DNA from: Carex sylvatica
Lineage: Eukaryota > Streptophyta > Magnoliopsida > Poales > Cyperaceae
NCBI GenBank assembly: GCA_964058845.1
Contig: CAXKVR010000427.1
Coordinates: 1-24,046 of the forward strand
Direction: 5' to 3'
Length of the DNA stretch: 24,046 nt
The translations under genes were made by a program, and so were the position numbers. Below, in pieces: positions 10,026-19,875 of the stretch (position 1 is its first letter; each line of letters opens with the position of its first letter). The notes beneath the pieces are model-generated. The model saw only the letters and a list, made by a program, of their open reading frames with translations. It was not told the origin of the DNA and did no database searches.

Positions 10026-10466
10026 TTTTCCTTTCCGATTTTTTTCACGAGTCAATTTCTGAGATAATAAAGAGGATGAAAATTTCATGAATGATGACTG
10101 ATGTAAGGTCGACTTTTTGTTGTTACGTACTTACGTGGGAGTCCTTTTTGTCCATATGTAATATAATAATTTCCTGGGATGATGTCAGCAGATCTTACCC
10201 GTTCATTACGGATTGGACGGTCTGATTATGGTCAACCATACAGATATCTATGGAGGTAATTGTCACACAGGGGATTTCACTTTCACATCGATTTTTCGTT
10301 AGCACATGGTTAAGACGTCAAAGTAGGATACTACATGCGACACTTTGAGCGGAAAAAATGGCACCGCGGAGCCGGTTCCATAACATAATGGTACAGTTAT
10401 TATACAGAATAGCACGGTACGTATATTAATTATGTGCTGTGATTATTTTTTAAAATTTTGGCATAG
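10026..10466. other. Upstream region of the DUF538 gene
   Basis: This holds the 5' UTR and promoter side of the minus-strand DUF538 gene. ACGT cores occur near 10126 and 10133 (TACGTACTTACGTGG) and could act as bZIP-type sites; this is inference only. No convincing TATA box position and no other gene were found. Confidence 0.35.
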
Positions 10467-11079
10467 TCAGAAGCGGATCTATAATTTCTGTTAAGATAGG
10501 ACATTAATCGGATTCAAATAGTTAACTGGATTCAAATCTATTAACTTATCGGATACATAATTATAACTCAATTCCTATAACTATGTTTTATTATAAAATC
10601 TGCTATAATTATAAAATCGATTGACACAGCATTAAAATATTTTTAGTGAGCTAATTAAATATTCTTTTGACACAATTTAAAGTGGGATTCTTCTTAGTCA
10701 ATTAGCAAGTTGAAGTCAAAGTTTAGATAAAAATTAACCGAAATATGAGTGTTGAATAATAAAAGACACAAAAAGTTCAGCCAACCCATTTCTTAGAATT
10801 ATAATAATAGATCTCACCGCCAGATCTTTCTTGTTCTCTTATTCTCTTTCATTCTATTTATAAAATAGAGTATCGCATATCCGAAAAAAAAAATACACAG
10901 AATCGACCAAAACTCAGAAGGAATCGGTTCAAGAATCAGACTAATTCAAATCAGGAATAGGCATTACATCAGATCAGGGGTAGGCACACTGAACAATTAG
11001 TACTGGATCGAAATAAAAAAATTTAAATCTAGAGATAGACACTTGTCTACCCCAATTTACATGTAGATTCGCCAATGGA
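10467..11079. mobile_element. Possible degraded hAT-like element
   Basis: The left end contains AGCGGATCTATAATTT. The reverse complement of the right end reads GGCGAATCTACATGTAAATT, an imperfect inverted pair of the same (G)GCGGATCTA style as the element at 510-781. Only a 5-base repeat, CATAG (10462-10466 and 11080-11084), could represent a worn target duplication. No ORF. Boundaries and assignment are tentative. Confidence 0.3.
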
Positions 11080-11458
11080 CATAGCACGGTACGTGAAATA
11101 TCTAGTTACGACACAGTATGTAGTCATGCGAATCACGTGTAATTAGAATTATTAGATATTGATTAAATGATGAATCTTGAATAAACTAACTTAAATTATA
11201 ATTAAATCATCGCAAGTCACACGTGAAATGTTTAAGCACTGTATAACTCACATGACGTGACTATTTACGTGCCATAACTACCACTTGATATTTTAATCAC
11301 AATATGTACACGACACGGCACAAAATCAAAATTATAACATATTAATTACAGCCGGACACAACATATTTTTTTCACTCTAGTCCATGGCATTTGTCAGATA
11401 TTTCGTGCCAACTGAAAGCTGCGACGAGAATAAGCAAATAGTCAACTTAGCAAATAAG
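11080..11458. other. AT-rich intergenic DNA, no gene seen
   Basis: No ORF or RNA gene recognised. The stretch has several CACGT/ACGTG cores, for example near 11132 and 11220, but no nearby gene for them to serve. Confidence 0.4.
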
Positions 11459-12125
11459 CCTTTTTTATTTTTTATTTTTTAATTTATGATTTATTCATTT
11501 TTTTAGTGAACTTAGAAAATATTTTTTATATTTTTTCGAAAATAGATAGAATGCTATATAATTTAATTTATTAGAAAAATTCCAAAAAATAACTGGATCA
11601 ACATTTTTAGGTCGGATTTTTTGTGACTGTAAGAAAAATTAAAATATTTTTGTGTATTATTGAAAAAAAAAATATATATTTTGAATTTGAGTTATTGATC
11701 TCGATTCAAAAGTTACTTAGAAATAATACAATATAATATTGTGATCCTTCTATTTTTGAAAAAAAAAAAAAAACAAAAAAAACTCTAACATAACTCTGAC
11801 AAAGATATTAAATAACTTAAAGTTTTTAATTTTTTTCAAAAATAGAAGTATCGTAATATTTTATTTATTTATCTATAAATGACTTTTGAACCGAGATCAA
11901 TAACTCATATTCAAAACATTTTTTTTTCTAATAACACAAAAAAATTAATTTTTCTTACAACCGCAAAAAATCTAGTATGAAAATTGTTGATTCGGATTAT
12001 TTGTTGCAGTCATTCTAATAAATCAAATTATATAGCATTTTATCTATTTTTGAAAAAATATAAAAATTATTTCTAATATCTCAATACAAAAATAGATAAA
12101 TCATAACTTTTTCTAAAAAGAAAGG
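11459..12125. mobile_element. Long foldback element of about 670 bp
   Basis: The two halves are diverged reverse complements, each about 300 bases. Examples are GAATGCTATATAATTTAATT on the left against AATGCTATATAATTTGATTT on the complemented right, and GAGTTATTGATCTCGATTCA against GAGTTATTGATCTCGGTTCA nearer the centre. The centre is a run of A near 11759-11773. There are more differences between the arms than in the foldback at 6214-6646, so this copy looks older. No ORF. The outer limits are approximate and no target duplication was identified. Confidence 0.75.
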
Positions 12126-12326
12126 AATTTCCAACCATTCATTTATTGGCCGGTTCTCATTTTAATTCTCAATCGGTCATTAATTGACCGGTTTGGATGT
12201 TTTTAACAATATTCAGATAACGTTGGTATATTTATGATTTTATAATTAACTTTGAATATTAATAAAAAAAATTGGAGCAAATAGATTCAACAAAGGACTA
12301 GAGGTTTTTTTTCTCTCCAAAAAGTC

Positions 12327-12334
12327 TATAAATA
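12327..12334 (+). promoter_or_regulatory. TATA-box-like element without an obvious gene
   Basis: TCTATAAATACATC is a near-ideal plant TATA context and is preceded by CT-rich TTTTTTTTCTCTCC. A CA-containing initiator-like region (TTCACAAATTTAGC) follows about 35 bases on. No ORF of note begins downstream on the plus strand, so it may drive a non-coding RNA, be a relic, or occur by chance. Confidence 0.3.
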
Positions 12335-12530
12335 CATCTTAGTCACATTTTCATCCAAATTAACGCTTCACAAATTTAGCTAGAAGCTAGTGTGAATTGC
12401 TTTGGTAGTATCATCAAGTCACAATATCCATAGGACTATAATTTGGAAAAAATAATAATAATAATAACGTAACTCATAAATATACAGCAATATTAAAAGA
12501 GATGTCGTTATTTATGCACCCTCTTCTTCT

Positions 12531-12602
12531 CATTTATTCAACGTCGGATAGTGAGTTGATTAACAACCATTTTTCCCTTATTATTCCGACGTTGAATAAA
12601 TG
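12531..12602. repeat. Perfect 18-bp inverted repeat with 36-base loop
   Basis: CATTTATTCAACGTCGGA (12531-12548) is exactly reverse-complemented at 12585-12602. Both arms are unusually CpG-bearing for this AT-rich stretch. It could be the end region of a small DNA element or a transcript hairpin. The pairing does not extend beyond the 18 bp. Confidence 0.7.
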
Positions 12603-13163
12603 CTTCTTTAACAATCTAGCTAAGCCGACCTATCCTCTTCCTAATCAGATTTGAAATTTTTTCAACCATTTTTTTTTTTCAATTTGTGATCTTATTTTTT
12701 TTATACAAAAATATTTATGATTAAAATAATCAATAAAGAATATTTGGATCTCCCTAAAATTATGAACGTATGCTAGATCATCATTGAGCATTGTATACTT
12801 AGTCATAATGATATAATAAGAAGGACCAAGGTATAAAATAGAAAATGTTTGAACATTAAAATTAGAGATATAAATGTAAAGTAAAAAATATGTCATTATT
12901 TCATAAAGCGTCATAACCCATCTCATGCTGTAATTAATAATCAATTTATACGTACATATAAAAATGACAAGCATTGTAAACACAAGTTAATTGAGCATTG
13001 TTTCCTCGGATCATTATTTCCTGCTTGATACAGCAATTAATTTAAAACTTATTTAAGAGAATAATATGTGATTTAGAGGGGTGTAAAAGGATCCGGATTA
13101 TCCAATATGCTCTCAATCCGCTTATAATCCGAATTTGAATTTAAACGAATATATACTGTGTAT

Positions 13164-13356
13164 GGAAAAATAAATCTGCTACGATCTTAAGGGATTGTAG
13201 GGTCCTACGATTTCAAATCCAATCTTTCATTTTTTAAGTGTTATGAATATCCAGAAAAGATGTTTTTGATGCACGAATTTCAAAACAAATAAAAGGTTGG
13301 ATTTGAAATTGTAGGACCCTACAATTTCTTTTAGGATCGTAGCAGATTTATTTCCC
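13164..13356. mobile_element. MITE with terminal inverted repeats of about 60 bp
   Basis: Left AAATAAATCTGCTACGATC through GATTTCAAATCCAA and the complemented right end pair over roughly 60 bases, with a few substitutions and one or two indels. The middle is about 70 bases of AT-rich DNA. Long terminal repeats on a 193-bp element suggest a Mutator-like MITE, but I found no clear 9-10 bp duplication. It ends 23 bases before the Harbinger element begins. Confidence 0.6.
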
Positions 13357-13379
13357 AGTGGAACTAAGTTAGAGGCTTA

Positions 13380-13403
13380 GGTCATGTTTGGTTGTGGACT
13401 AAA
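13380..13403 (+). repeat. Left terminal inverted repeat of the Harbinger element
   Basis: These 24 bases, beginning GGTCATG and ending GGACTAAA, are preceded by TTA. They are exactly reverse-complemented at 17774-17797. Confidence 0.95.
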
Positions 13404-14243
13404 CAGTGGAATAAGGTATTTAGGTCTCACTTATTCTACCAAACATGGTTTAATTGAGCCGGACTAAAATGGAATAAGCCGATCTTTAGTCCGGCCTAAA
13501 CGAGCCTAAATTATTCCACCTTTCCAAGCGCCTTAATTTTCTGGCGCGATTTGGACCAAAAATTTGCCGCGCCTCTTTTCATTAATTACATTTCCAGCGC
13601 AAATCAAAATAAAATTCTTTCCTCTTTTGATGATACTTCCAATTTCGTTCCTTTCTCACGACTATTTATTTTACTTTCATTTTTCTCTTTCTCACGCCAT
13701 AGCAAAATCTGAAAACCTAGCTGTCAGCTTTCCTGCTCCGACTGCTCTGATTTCTCCAATTTTCTTCTCCTTTGTTGCGCATAGGTAATTAATTGCAATT
13801 TCTCTTTCAATAACTTCTTTCTCAATTCTGTGAGCGAGTAATGCTGATTATTTCAAAATAGAAGATGCCTTGAAAAGCTATTTTGTATTCTCTTTTCTGC
13901 CAATAAATCATCTTTTTTATCTACTATTTATTTTGTTTGCTCGATTCACTTTAGTTCCATCGCTTGCTTCACTCCTTCTACTTGGATTTTAGTGAAAGGT
14001 ACTGGACACCTATACAATAATATGTTTGAGTACTGGAATAAGATTTACCTTGTATATTTCTTCTTCTTAAAATTATTGTTATGCTTAGTTGTTGTATTAC
14101 AAATTAAGTCACTGTACATGATGCCAGTACATATTGGTGTAGTAGTCGTGTTTAATTTTAGTTAGTATTAATTAATTTTGGTATTACTGTAGCTAGCACA
14201 TTATGTTATGAATCAAAACTCTTGAAAATATATTTGAATATGC

Positions 14244-15424
14244 ATGAAACTAGGCATGGATCCCATGGAGAATTTTGTAAGCCAATCTAAAAAAGCAACA
14301 CAAAGGACGCGAGGCCACAATTGGAGCGTGGATCAAACAACACTCATGTTGAATTTATTGAGGGAAGAACAAGTTACACATAGGGTCACCGGTCCAGGTA
14401 CCTTTACGAAACAGGTCTGGAATAGGTTGGCACCAATGTTGAGCTCACAATCGGAACCACATCGTACCAGCAATGAGTTACAACGTCGATGGAAAAAACT
14501 CAAAGCTGATTTCTACGATTACAAGTCCTGTGCTGACAAGAGCGGTTGGGGTTGGGATGCAGAATTGCGTGTACCCATTGCTCCTGATGAAAGCTGTTGG
14601 GAGGAGTTAAGAAAGGTATAAAAAACTTCTTAATATTAATTTATTTGTGCTTCAAATAACTCGTCTAAATTTTTAATGAGTCTTCTTATAATCTCTTGCA
14701 GTACAATGCGAAGTTGTATAAGTGCAAGTCAAAGGCCTTTGTTTGGTACGATGTGATGAATGAATTGTGTGGATCCAATGTTGCAACCGGACACTATGCA
14801 ATGAGTGGTGCTCTTAACGGACAGCTTGAAGATAATGTTAGTAATTCTGATAGCTCGGATGCTAATCTTGATGCAGTGCAAGAGTTGAATGAGGTTGATT
14901 TCAATGCTTTCAGAAATGCTAATCTTGATGTAGTGCAAGAGTTGAATGAGGTTGATTTCAATGCTTTCAGAAATAGTATAGAGGTGGATTCTAACTTGTT
15001 TGAAAATTCTGTTGGTGGCACACCTGTAGAGCATTTGCCAGTGTTGGGTACTTCATCTGGTAAGAGAGTTAGGGTGGGTTCTGTTGGAGGGGGATATGAT
15101 GGTGGTTGTCATGGTAGGAAATCGAAGAGGGGACCTAGCCGTAATAACAACAACAATGATAACAATTCTACTATTAATCTGATTGTTGAGGAGTCTAGAG
15201 AGCGACGTATGCTTATGGATGAAATGAAGAACAAGGGAAAGAAAATTGTCGAGAAATTAATCAAAGTAAAAAAAGATCAAGGGTTAAGCAGTCAGAATTT
15301 TTGTACCTTGCAACAAGCTCTGAAGGATGAAGTGAGTAAGGAGTTGTTCATGACATATGAGGGTGAGGAGCTTACTGAGTGGGTAAAGGGAATGATTAGT
15401 TATCACAGCCTCGCAAAGCCTTAA
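14244..15424 (+). CDS. Harbinger ORF1: Myb/SANT-like DNA-binding protein
   Basis: Exons 14244-14615 and 14702-15424 are joined in phase 0 (AAG|GTATAA ... TTGCAG|TAC) and give 364 aa. Residues about 22-130 resemble the Myb/SANT-like domain (Myb_DNA-bind_3) of PIF/Harbinger ORF1 proteins, with spaced tryptophans in HNWSVDQ, KQVWNRLAP and LQRRWKKLK, then SCWEELRK and WYDVMNELCG. In this superfamily ORF1 helps recruit the transposase to element ends and into the nucleus. The middle is acidic and holds a 19-residue tandem duplication, then a basic stretch (GRKSKRGPSR) and an Asn-rich run. The tail is charged and probably helical. The first ATG of the frame was chosen; MDPMENF four codons later is an alternative. 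Confidence 0.85.
14861..14974 (+). repeat. 57-bp tandem duplication in ORF1
   Basis: 14861-14917 and 14918-14974 are tandem copies with one substitution (GCA to GTA, Ala to Val). Each encodes 19 residues containing LNEVDFNAFRN. A third partial echo (NSIEVDSNLFEN) follows. The length is a multiple of three, so the frame is kept. Confidence 0.9.
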
Positions 15425-15917
15425 TTTCCCTCTAGAATCCATGCCTAATGTTTGTCATGCAATTTATCTAATTTGATATTTTGTTCTAGCTATGAACCTA
15501 TTAGATGCTATTATTATATTATGATTATTAATCTAGTTATGCACGAACTATGCTCACTGAGAGCTTTTTTTGTAATAGGTTATTGTCAGATCCTTTTTAC
15601 TAGGTTATTTTCGTATCCTTTATTATGTATGAATTATCCTTTTGTATTGGATGTTTAGAATTCTATGGATTCACTTTAGTTATATATTATGATTCCCTTT
15701 AATTCATTTCTATTCATTTTTATATGCTTCATGATTAGCTTTTTTTATGTTTAATTATACATGGTTTCAGGTTATCTTCAGGCTTTAGTTTCTTTTTTAT
15801 GTTTATTAAGTATATGTTCTTCTATTCACTTCATATGTTTCAGATTTTAGAATGTGATACCAGGTACATAATTATTGGAATATGTGGTTTCACAGAGTGT
15901 TTTGAATTGATGCAGAA

Positions 15918-17175
15918 ATGGAGCTGTCATTGGAATATGTGATGGAGGATGAGATGTTATTTTCAAGTGCGGTTGACGCTCTAATTTCTGACATGCTTGA
16001 AGATGCGAGCACGTCATTACATACGAGGAGAGTTCAAAATGACAGGGCTTTTTCAGGGTTATATTGTGTGAACAATATATTAACTAGTCATCCAATCCGA
16101 TGCTACAACGAGTATCGGATGTCGATAGAAAATTTTCATGTGCTATGCCAAAAAATATCCAACAAGCTCAATACTAGCAGAACAACTGTACAAGAACAGT
16201 TGGCAATTTTTCTTTCTTGTATCGGTCATGGTGAATCCATGCGTAAATTGGGAGAATACTTTCAGCACTCCACCGAGTCTATCTACAGACTTTTCAAGGA
16301 TGTTTTGAAGGCTATTCTTTCTTTGCATAATGAATACATCAAACTACCTGATTCTAGTGCAAACGTGCATATGTCTATTGGTCCGAATAGTCAGAATTAT
16401 TTGTTCAAGGTAGTTACATTAAGTTCTATTTTTCTTAAAAATAAAATCTGGAAGCTTGTCATAACAATCTCAATTTCTATTGTAGGATGCCTTGGGTGCG
16501 ATTGATGGAACTCATATCCCTGCTATTGTCAAAAAGGAAAAAAGAGAACGATTTCGCAATCGTAAAGGAACTCTATCGCAAAATGTTCTAGCCGCATGCT
16601 CCTTTGATATGTTGTTCCTTTATGTTGCGGTTGGATGGGAAGGGTCTGCTTCAGACATGAAAGTGTTGCGTTGGGCTGTTGAAAGTGGCAGTTTTAAGGT
16701 CCCTAATGGCAGATACTATCTTGCAGACTCAGGCTATGCAAACACATCTAAGTTCCTTTGTCCATACCGTAATCACCAATATCATCTTGCGCAATTCAAT
16801 CGTCAAAATAGGTCCTCCCGTTATGCGGCTCCTGAAGATTTGTATAACCACCGTCATGCCCAACTTCGAAATATAATAGAGAGGACATTTGGAGTTTTAA
16901 AAATGCGATTCAAAGTTCTACAACTAATGCCACGGTACAAGTTCAGAAAACAAGTTTTGATTGTTGTGGCTTGTTGCATAATTCATAATTTTATAAAAAT
17001 GCAAAATAATCCTGATCTTTATTTTCATACCTCCACAAATATCGAATTCTCAAATAACAATGCGGATTCACTTGATTCTGATGAGTTGCCTGGTGCTATC
17101 GAGATGACCGCAGGAGGTGTTATACGTAATGATATTAAAAATGCATTGTGGAGACAAAGGCGACGTGGAAACTAG
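15918..17175 (+). CDS. Harbinger DDE transposase (HARBI1-like)
   Basis: Exons 15918-16409 and 16486-17175 (CAAG|GTAGTT ... TTGTAG|GATGCC, phase 0) give 393 aa, a usual length for this family. The N-terminal half carries a helix-turn-helix-like region (QLAIFLSCIGHGESMRKLGE ... STESIYRLFKDVL). The nuclease domain (DDE_Tnp_4 type) has D171 in GAIDGTHIPA, D245 in YLADSGYANT and E296 in NIIERTFGVLK, so the full triad is present. The family cuts at the terminal repeats and inserts at TTA/TAA. TGATGCAG just before the ATG resembles a splice acceptor; if used, a 5' UTR intron would remove an upstream out-of-frame ATG at 15910. No disruption was seen. Confidence 0.93.
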
Positions 17176-17397
17176 ATATCTTGCAAGGTATTTTTAGTTG
17201 TTATTTTCTTTATATTCTGGTTGTAACTTTAATTATGTATGAACTTATTATATTTTATTACTTTTGTAAGATTTTTTTTACATTTTGGTTGTTGCTATTG
17301 TGTTAAAGTATGAGTTTGAATAATGTATGGTATTTAATTATGCACTGTCCTTGGGTTGTTATTTAATGTTATAACAATAGGAATGGCTACAAAAATT

Positions 17398-17461
17398 GAC
17401 ACTACATTCTTTTTAATGAGTAAAACTGTGACACTACATTCTTTTTAATGAGTAAAACTGT
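17398..17461 (+). repeat. Perfect 32-bp tandem duplication inside the Harbinger element
   Basis: The unit starting GACACTACATTC and ending AAAACTGT occurs twice in direct succession without differences. It lies in the non-coding 3' part of the transposon, so it has no coding effect. Absence of differences implies a recent event. Confidence 0.9.
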
Positions 17462-17773
17462 GATTTTAATATTTCTTTTACTAGTACCTGTGAATTCTGG
17501 TTTTCTGTTATATTTTTGTACATAGCAGGGATTTTCTGAATTTTTTTGGCATTATGGATCAATTCTATTACTGTTTTATAATTTTCCAGCTTTCTGCACA
17601 GTTTTGAAGAAATTCTGAAACATTCAGGGTCTTTTCTGTTAATACTAGTCTTAAGCCACCAAACTTATACCAAACAATGAATAGCTTAGGTCAAGCTATA
17701 AATTTAAGCATCAACCAAACATGATTATTTTAGACCGGTCTAAGTTGGAATAACCAATTTAGGCCTCCTTAGC

Positions 17774-17797
17774 TTTAGTCCACAACCAAACATGACC
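17774..17797 (-). repeat. Right terminal inverted repeat of the Harbinger element
   Basis: This 24-base segment is the exact reverse complement of 13380-13403 and is followed by the TTA duplication at 17798-17800. Confidence 0.95.
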
Positions 17798-18584
17798 TTA
17801 GAGCACAGGAGTCCAAAACTTCTCTTCCGCTCCTATTCCTTGGATTCTTCATAATCATTATGTTCTTCTTTCTTCTTTTTTTTGGCATCCATTCAAAACA
17901 TAATTAAGTAGATCAAGTCATCATTAATTATCGAATATATAGACTGCCTTCTTTTCCATTTCACTTTTTTATTTATTTTCTGTTTTATTCTTCTTATTTT
18001 TTTAATTAATATTTGTATGTTAATATTCATATGAATTAATTATCTGATAATTATTCATTTTATATCCGTGTTCGTAGATTATCCGCTTTGTATTCGTTTA
18101 AGACGAATTTAATTTTAAATTTTACTGTTTGTTTACTATCTGTATCCGTATTCGGTCATTGAAAAACAAATACGAATTTAATATCAGCATTATCCGCTCC
18201 GAATCCGCTCCGTTTTCACCCCAAGATTTATTACCCAAGGATGGGCCGATCATTTTGTCCACAACTTATTTCTTGGAATCAATCTGCCATCTGTTTGAAA
18301 ATGAAATTGAAAAATATGGGTTGAAAAAGTGCTGGATAAAAGGCCTTTAAGGCCTAACTCATGGCCTAATTAAAATCATCATTAGAAAAAAGAAAGAAAA
18401 ATCAGAAACTCAAACTTGATATTTTACTTGTTAATTTATATACGCAATATTACAAAACCATAGAGAAATAGGTTTGCTCACCTACAACAATTTTTCTTTT
18501 TTTCTTTTTAATTGGCAGACAATATTTACCTCTTAACCGACAGTCTCTACTACAAAATACTACCATAACCAAAACAAGTGTAAA

Positions 18585-18940
18585 ACTAGTATGTTTTTAA
18601 TTAAAGCTATCAAAGACTTGATGAGCTTAATATTAAAATTGATCTATTTTACAAATAATGTGTTTAAATATAAAATATATAAATTTATAAATTTGTTTAG
18701 TATAAATTCAAGCAGTAAAAAAATGATGTAAAATGAATACAATAAATTTGCTTACAAGTGATTTTTTTTTACCACCTAATTTTATACTAAATCAATTTGA
18801 AAATTTAGAAATTTTGTATGTAAATGTATAACTTATAAAGTAGATGGGTTTAAACGGTTTGGATTCGTCATTTGAAATCATTATAGTATATTTTGAAATT
18901 AATCTCATTAGAAACTCATTGAGCTTAAGCACACACTAGT
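18585..18940. mobile_element. Foldback MITE, degraded copy of the family at 19876-20288
   Basis: It starts ACTAGTATGTTTTTAA and ends with CACACACTAGT, an imperfect inverted pair. The right half aligns by eye with the right half of 19876-20288: TATACTAAATCAATTTGAA against CATACTAAATTAATTTGAA, and GATTCGTCATTTGAAATCA against AATTCATCATTTAAAACCA. The copies are about 0.94 kb apart in the same orientation. Non-coding; limits approximate. Confidence 0.55.
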
Positions 18941-19875
18941 TCAACTCTCAAAATAATAGTGTCAAACCGAACCTCAAGAATACTAATTACTTACTAACAT
19001 TAGTATCTAGTAAAGAATTAGCCTTTAATCTAACGACAAACATAATGCTTTTCATATTTTCATGTAAGAGAACACATATTCAAAACTAAAATAGAGATTA
19101 TTAGCGAATATTAAAAGCAGTTAAAAAAACTAAACTCTTAACTTCTCAACTTTATTCAAAGAAAATATTGCGGGTACCATGACCAAAAATCAGTAATTAG
19201 ATCATACAATTGACGAAAAACCATGTCCAATTTGAGACGTAAGAAAAATCATATTGAAAATTAAATTCTTATTTTTTTATTTTTTATTTTAATACATTTA
19301 TTTAAAACCTTCATTTACTATATTTGCAAAATAAAGCAAACTGAGAAATTGTCTTAACCTCTCTTTATTTTAGAACTCTTTGATTCACTCTTTTTCTTAT
19401 TAATTACATATTCAATCTTTGCTATCTCTGATTTTGTTCTCTACCAATATCATCTTTGATGGAGATGATTGTGGTCATACAAAATTTTGATCAATGCTAG
19501 ATATTCTGATGATATGGACTACTGTTTTTTATAGTTGTGTTCTAAAAAACCACAATATCAAATTACTTTAATAGAGATTTCACAAATCTTGCACGATAGA
19601 GAATTTGATAGTGATTTCATAAATCTTGTACAATAGAAATAAAATATATTTAAAAATAATAACACCATAATCCAGCCAATACAACTACTATTCGAACATT
19701 TTTGAAGTTATATCCAAACAAATTAAAGATTCAAATTAAACAGTGATAAACAAAAAAAAAAACTAATAGCAAATCATGGCCAATTCATTATGTAATTATT
19801 ATCTTCCTCCAAATATACAAAATGCAGAGTACTAATTAGCACTTTAGTATTACAAAATTATAAAATTGGAAAAAA
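18941..19875. other. AT-rich intergenic DNA, no gene seen
   Basis: No ORF or RNA gene recognised. An imperfect direct repeat of about 40 bases (ATTTCACAAATCTTGCACGA and ATTTCATAAATCTTGTACAA) lies at roughly 19576-19640. Confidence 0.45.

Larger units (their letters stand above)
12126..13075. other. AT-rich intergenic DNA with a possible orphan core promoter
   Basis: No supportable coding gene. It contains a TATA-box-like site (12327-12334), a perfect 18-bp inverted repeat (12531-12602), and CGGTCA...TGACCG near 12173-12189. A minus-strand ORF at 12645-12983 is composed of AT-rich low-complexity codons and was rejected. Confidence 0.4.
13380..17797 (+). mobile_element. Complete PIF/Harbinger DNA transposon
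   Basis: A 4418-bp element with perfect 24-bp terminal inverted repeats beginning GGTCATGTTTGGTTGTGG (13380-13403 and 17774-17797) and a perfect TTA target duplication (13377-13379, 17798-17800). TTA/TAA duplication is the hallmark of this superfamily. It carries both proteins such elements need, in the same orientation: a Myb/SANT-like ORF1 (14244-15424) and a DDE transposase (15918-17175). Each has one short in-frame GT-AG intron. Neither ORF shows a stop or frameshift and the catalytic triad is complete. Identical ends, clean duplication and intact ORFs argue for recent, possibly still possible, movement. Confidence 0.95.
13076..18223. mobile_element. hAT-like element split by later insertions
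   Basis: Left end GGGGTGTAAAAGGATCCGGA (from 13078) and the reverse complement of the right end, GGGGTGAAAACGGAGCGGAT (ending near 18222), form an imperfect inverted pair of the style common in plant hAT elements. Both ends are followed by repeated ATCCG-type subterminal motifs, for example 13095-13135 and 18060-18210. Flanks share GATTTA in register (about 13070-13075 and 18225-18230), consistent with a worn 8-bp duplication. The Harbinger element and a small MITE lie inside, so the hAT-like element is probably the older host. No hAT transposase was seen. Confidence 0.5.

Noticed and set aside
10026..10088. N-terminal extension of the DUF538 protein from an upstream ATG
   Set aside because: It would put charged residues before a clear signal peptide, so the ATG at 10025 is preferred.
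12645..12983. Minus-strand ORF of 112 codons
   Set aside because: Very AT-rich, Ile/Phe/Tyr/Lys-heavy, no motif and no good promoter or splice context; likely a chance open frame.
13564..13788. Plus-strand ORF of 74 codons in the left part of the Harbinger element
   Set aside because: Located in the 5' untranslated part, T-rich, no resemblance to Harbinger proteins.
14729..15034. Minus-strand ORFs opposite Harbinger ORF1
   Set aside because: Antisense shadows; the repeated residues mirror the 57-bp duplication.
18129..18350. Plus-strand ORF of 73 codons
   Set aside because: It spans the right end of the hAT-like element and its flank; no transposase motif.
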